DNA of 7,879 bases from JANMEX01 sp049696015 (lineage in GTDB: Bacteria; Pseudomonadota; Alphaproteobacteria; Rhizobiales; Rhizobiaceae): assembly GCA_049696015.1 (NCBI GenBank), contig JBAVTG010000234.1, positions 1-7,879 of the forward strand, given 5' to 3'. How positions within the stretch are numbered: position 1 is the stretch's first letter; every line of letters starts with the position of its first letter. Shown piece by piece: positions 5,374 to 7,879 of the stretch. Both the position numbers and the translations under genes were made by a program. The notes under the pieces were generated by a model. That model ran no database searches, was not told where the DNA came from, and saw only the letters and a list, made by a program, of their open reading frames with translations.

Positions 5374-6372
5374 ATGAAAAAAATTCTCACCGGTCTTTTG
5401 GCAGCGTCGGCGCTGATGGTGTCTGGCATTGCGGCATTCGCCGAGGGCGAGCCTGCGGTGCTGTTTGATCTGGGCGGCAAGTTCGACAAGTCGTTCAACG
5501 AGGCTGCTTTCAACGGCGCTGAAAAATGGAAAGCGGAATCCGGCAAAGCTTACATGGAATTCGAACTGCAGAATTCCGACCAGCGCGAACAGGCATTGCG
5601 CAAGTTTGCCGAATCCGGAGCCAATCCGGTTGTTGCCGTCGGCTTCATGAACGGTGATGCCATCGGCAAGCTGGCCGAAGAATTCCCGAAGACCAATTTC
5701 GTCATCATCGACATGGTCGTCGAAAAGCCGAACGTCCGTTCGGTCGTCTTCAAGGAACAGGAAGGCTCCTATCTCGTCGGCGTTCTGGCTGCCATGGCAT
5801 CCAAGACCGGCAAGGGCGGCTTCGTCGGCGGCATGGACATTCCGTTGATCTCCAAGTTCGGCTGCGGCTATGTCGGCGGCTTCAAGTCGGTCAAGGCCGA
5901 CGGCGAAGTGTTCATGAACATGACCGGCGACACGCCGGCTGCATGGAACGATCCGGTCAAGGGCGGCGAGCTTGCCAAATCGCAGTTTGACCGCGGCGCG
6001 GACGTTGTCTATGCGGCGGCCGGCCAGACCGGACTTGGCGTGCTGCAGGCGGCCAAGGACGCGGGCAAATTGTCCATTGGCGTTGATTCCAACCAGAACG
6101 GCATCCATCCCGGTTCAGTTCTGACATCGATGCTCAAGCGCGTTGACGTTGCCGTTTACAATTCCTTCGCTGACGCGCAGGGCGGCAAATTCACTGGCGG
6201 GTTCAATGTGCTTGGCCTCAAGGAAGGCGGCATTGATTACGCGCTGGATGACAACAACAAGGCGCTTGTTACCGATGAAATGAAGGCGGCGGTCGAAAAG
6301 GCCAAGGCCGACATTATTGCCGGCACCGTGCAGGTCCATGACTTCATGTCGGACAACAAATGCCCCTATTGA
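5374..6372 (+). CDS. BMP family (PnrA-like) ABC transporter substrate-binding protein
   Basis: 332 residues; periplasmic binding protein of the BMP/PnrA type, a family that captures purine nucleosides or related ligands for an ABC importer. I chose the ATG at 5374 because AGGG (5361-5364) is 9 bases upstream and it opens a textbook signal peptide: MKK, a hydrophobic core, and AFA before Glu24. The ATG at 5350 has no ribosome site and adds eight polar residues. No lipobox Cys is present, so the mature protein is soluble. The family ligand-site block DLGGKFDKSFN (32-42) and AVGFMNGDAIG, FVIIDMVV, EQEGSYLVGVLAAM, GGFVGGMDIPL and GVDSNQ are all present. Its only cysteines, 164 and 330, could form a disulfide. 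No permease or ATPase gene lies beside it, and a strong terminator ends the unit, so it is an orphan here. Exact ligand unknown. Confidence 0.94.
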   Translation: MKKILTGLLAASALMVSGIAAFAEGEPAVLFDLGGKFDKSFNEAAFNGAEKWKAESGKAYMEFELQNSDQREQALRKFAESGANPVVAVGFMNGDAIGKLAEEFPKTNFVIIDMVVEKPNVRSVVFKEQEGSYLVGVLAAMASKTGKGGFVGGMDIPLISKFGCGYVGGFKSVKADGEVFMNMTGDTPAAWNDPVKGGELAKSQFDRGADVVYAAAGQTGLGVLQAAKDAGKLSIGVDSNQNGIHPGSVLTSMLKRVDVAVYNSFADAQGGKFTGGFNVLGLKEGGIDYALDDNNKALVTDEMKAAVEKAKADIIAGTVQVHDFMSDNKCPY

Positions 6373-6395
6373 TTTGACATCCGGATTTTGATGGC

Positions 6396-6430
6396 AAACC
6401 GCCGGGGGCAACTCCGGCGGTTTTGTTTTT
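6396..6430 (+). terminator. Intrinsic terminator of the BMP gene
   Basis: AAACCGCCGG (6396-6405) pairs perfectly with CCGGCGGTTT (6414-6423) around an 8-base loop, followed by a T-rich tail TTTTGTTTTT (6421-6430). It begins 24 bases after the BMP stop and is the clearest terminator in the window, showing that the BMP gene ends its transcript. The arms would also form on the minus strand, but the A-run there is too short for strong two-way action. Confidence 0.92.
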
Positions 6431-6441
6431 AAGCGGAATCA

Positions 6442-6455
6442 GACATGATCGTGTC
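6442..6455. repeat. 14-bp near-palindrome abutting the mmcB start codon
   Basis: GACATGATCGTGTC (6442-6455) reads almost the same on both strands, with only one symmetric pair of positions differing (T/G at 5 and 10, which would be G-U in RNA). It ends one base before the ATG at 6456. It sits where a ribosome site would be, and no AGGAG-like sequence is present. It could be a repressor operator. It does not match the alphaproteobacterial LexA box GTTC-N7-GTTC. Confidence 0.4.
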
Positions 6456-6950
6456 ATGCCCATCATAGAACTTGGCAAAACCAATCCATTGGAGGACGGA
6501 CGCCAATCCGTCCGGGCGCTAAACGTGCGGCGCGGCGTCCAGCGGCTCTTGATTAATCTTGGCCATGCCGTGCTGCCGGAAGTGACGCTGAAATCAGGGC
6601 GGCGCGCCGATTTGATGGCGCTGACCACCAAGGGCGAATTCTGGATCATCGAGATCAAATCCTCGATCGAGGATTTGCGCGTCGACCGCAAATGGCCGGA
6701 ATACCGCGCGTTTTGCGACCGTCTGTTTTTTGCCACGCATCCGGGCGTGCCCTCGGAGATCTTTCCAGAGGATTGCGGCTTCCTGCTGTCAGACGGCTAC
6801 GGTGCGGAACTCTTGCGCGAAGCGCCGCATCACCCTTTGGCAGCGGCCAGCCGAAAGGCGCTGCTGTTGCGCTTCGCCCGTTCCGGCGCGCAGCGTCTGC
6901 TGGCAGCGGAACTTGCCGGAATTGATGTGGCCAGCCTGCCAGACGAATGA
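6456..6950 (+). CDS. mmcB: MmcB family DNA repair protein (PD-(D/E)XK nuclease-like)
   Basis: 164 residues from ATG 6456. The frame is open upstream to a TTG inside the terminator tail, but MPIIELGKTNPLEDGRQS is the natural family start. MmcB-type proteins are small alphaproteobacterial proteins linked to mitomycin C resistance in Caulobacter, where the gene belongs to the DNA-damage response. The fold is a restriction-endonuclease core: E42 in LPE, D52 in GRRADLMAL and E66-x-K68 in FWIIEIKSS fit the metal-binding signature. The block SIEDLRVDRKWPEYRAFCDRLFFATH and EIFPEDCGFLLSDGYGAELLRE are typical of the family. No recognisable promoter or Shine-Dalgarno precedes it; a near-palindrome abuts the start. 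It converges on the regA stop with 15 bases between and no visible terminator. The nuclease activity is inferred from motifs. Confidence 0.9.
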   Translation: MPIIELGKTNPLEDGRQSVRALNVRRGVQRLLINLGHAVLPEVTLKSGRRADLMALTTKGEFWIIEIKSSIEDLRVDRKWPEYRAFCDRLFFATHPGVPSEIFPEDCGFLLSDGYGAELLREAPHHPLAAASRKALLLRFARSGAQRLLAAELAGIDVASLPDE

Positions 6951-6965
6951 GCGGCTTGGCGGGCG

Positions 6966-7547
6966 CTATTTAGGCGCGCGTTTGGCCAATATACGCTGCA
7001 AAGTCCGGCGGTGCATGTTCAGCCGCCGTGCGGTTTCTGACACATTGCGCTCGCACATTTCGTAAACACGCTGGATATGCTCCCAGCGCACGCGATCAGC
7101 CGACATCGGGTTTTCCGGCAATTCCACCTTGTCGTTGCCTTGGCGTGTCAACGCATTGAAAATGTCATCGGCATCGGCCGGCTTTGCCAGATAATCGACA
7201 GCACCGAGCTTTACTGCTGTCACGGCCGTGGCGATGTTGCCGTAGCCGGTGAGCACAATCACCTTGGCGTCGGCGCGTTTGGCGCGGATGGCTTCAATGA
7301 CAGAAATGCCGTTGCCGTCGCCCAGGCGCAGATCGACCACTGCGTAGGCAGGCGCGGCATCCTTGACGGCGTCCAAACCCGATTGCACCGTGTCGGCGGC
7401 GCGAACGGTGAAGCCGCGCGCCTCCATGGCGCGGGTGAGCCGCGTCAGAAACGGCTTGTCGTCATCCAGCAGCAGGAGTGAACTGTCTTCGCCGATCTTC
7501 GATGTGTCAGCCAGCGCTGTTGCGGTCATGCTCATAGGTCCCGTCAT
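6966..7547 (-). CDS. regA: RegA/ActR/PrrA-type redox response regulator
   Basis: 193 residues from ATG 7547; stop TAG at 6968-6966. It is the DNA-binding partner of the RegB/ActS kinase, a global regulator of respiration, carbon and nitrogen fixation or acid tolerance depending on species. The receiver domain (about 20-135) has acidic residues at 28-30 in LLLDDDKPF, phospho-acceptor D72 in VVDLRLGDGNG, T100 in LTGYGNIATAV and K122 in YLAKPADADD. A short linker ENPMSADRVRWEHIQRVYE leads to the nearly invariant Fis-type helix-turn-helix (about 160-193: CERNVSETARRLNMHRRTLQRILAKR). The ATG at 7547 overlaps the kinase stop as ATGA, favouring translational coupling. ATGs at 7535 and 7529 are in frame too, and GGGA lies 9 bases before 7529, so the start may be up to six codons later. 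Length fits the family (about 185-195). Confidence 0.95.
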   Translation of the reverse strand: MTGPMSMTATALADTSKIGEDSSLLLLDDDKPFLTRLTRAMEARGFTVRAADTVQSGLDAVKDAAPAYAVVDLRLGDGNGISVIEAIRAKRADAKVIVLTGYGNIATAVTAVKLGAVDYLAKPADADDIFNALTRQGNDKVELPENPMSADRVRWEHIQRVYEMCERNVSETARRLNMHRRTLQRILAKRAPK

Positions 7548-7879
7548 GTCTTGCCGGGCTGCATCGTCTTTGCAGCCGTTTTTGGTTGTAACGAATTGGC
7601 GCGCTCGCGCGCATTTGTCAAAGTTTGCGCGGCGAATTGGTCCTGCTGCGGCTGTTCCATCTGTGATCTTGGCCACTGCACTTGAATGTCGGCGCCGTTT
7701 TGCCGACCTTCGCGGTTGCGTATGGCCAACCAAGCGCCAGAGCGTTCGAGCAGCGTCTTTGCAATAAACAGACCCAGACCGAGGCCGCCGCCGCCATTGC
7801 GCGCCACGGAAGACCGGCTTGTCGCGTAGGGTTCGCCAATCTTGTCGAGGATATCGGATGAAAATCCCGGCCCATCGTC
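7544..7879 (-). CDS. regB: RegB/ActS-type sensor histidine kinase, C-terminal part (5' end outside window)
   Basis: 111 C-terminal residues are visible, in frame from the right edge to the TGA at 7546-7544. They hold the end of the HATPase domain: DDGPGFSS is the G1 ATP-lid box, EPYATSRSS precedes the G2 box GGGGLGLGLFIAKTLLERSG, and a final strand ADIQVQWP closes the domain. The phosphoacceptor His, redox Cys and membrane helices expected of RegB lie beyond the window. After the domain comes a polar, Gln-rich tail of about 40 residues, ending MQPGKT, with no recognised motif. The partner assignment rests on the ATGA overlap with the RegA/ActR regulator and on the motifs; in rhizobia this pair is often called actS/actR. 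Confidence 0.9.
   Translation of the reverse strand, partial: DDGPGFSSDILDKIGEPYATSRSSVARNGGGGLGLGLFIAKTLLERSGAWLAIRNREGRQNGADIQVQWPRSQMEQPQQDQFAAQTLTNARERANSLQPKTAAKTMQPGKT

Noticed and set aside
5239..6108. 289-codon open frame on the minus strand across the BMP gene
   Set aside because: It lies opposite a strongly recognised binding-protein gene, has no ribosome site and no family resemblance; long antisense frames are expected in GC-rich genes.
6423..6455. Upstream TTG start for mmcB at 6423
   Set aside because: It lies in the T-tail of the BMP terminator, has no ribosome site, and adds residues not expected for the family; the ATG at 6456 is preferred.
6420..6456. LexA (SOS) box upstream of mmcB
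   Set aside because: I looked for GTTC-N7-GTTC or its complement and did not find it between the BMP stop and the mmcB start.
1..7879. CRISPR array, insertion sequence or tandem repeats
   Set aside because: No regularly spaced direct repeats, transposase-like protein or terminal inverted repeats were seen on reading through the window.

Overview
The window looks like a chromosomal segment of an alphaproteobacterium, most likely Hyphomicrobiales (rhizobia-like). Base composition is GC-rich. The response regulator has the RegA/ActR-type C-terminal helix-turn-helix, the MsrA begins with the rhizobial-style N-terminus, and there is an MmcB-type nuclease and a class II tRNA-Ser(GGA) with an encoded CCA. 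I cannot name the genus.

Left part (1-3702), accessory in character: the 3' part of a bacterial member of the animal haem peroxidase superfamily is followed 36 bases later by an unrecognised 152-residue protein, probably in the same transcript. Converging on this pair, with a 7-base gap, is a 652-residue regulator. It combines a SARP-like winged helix and BTAD region with a degenerate TolB/FlgO-like domain and C-terminal TPR-like helices. The function of this trio is not known to me.

Middle (3703-4186): a tRNA-Ser(GGA) on the minus strand. It has a plausible sigma70 promoter with a GC-rich discriminator and a perfect 9-bp hairpin in its 5' leader. Its 3' end faces the accessory block, but no integrase or duplicated attachment site is visible.

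Right part (4187-7879), housekeeping in character: a 106-residue two-helix membrane protein lies 18 bases upstream of msrA. Then comes a 191-base leader with two abutting GC-rich hairpins, which precedes an orphan BMP/PnrA-type periplasmic nucleoside-binding protein that ends in a strong intrinsic terminator. MmcB, a PD-(D/E)XK DNA-repair nuclease family protein, follows. It converges on the regA/actR response regulator, which shares an ATGA stop/start overlap with its sensor kinase regB/actS, cut by the right edge.

The most promising leads are the structured leader of the BMP gene, the peroxidase/unknown/SARP-like trio, and the near-palindrome abutting the mmcB start. None is proven from sequence alone.
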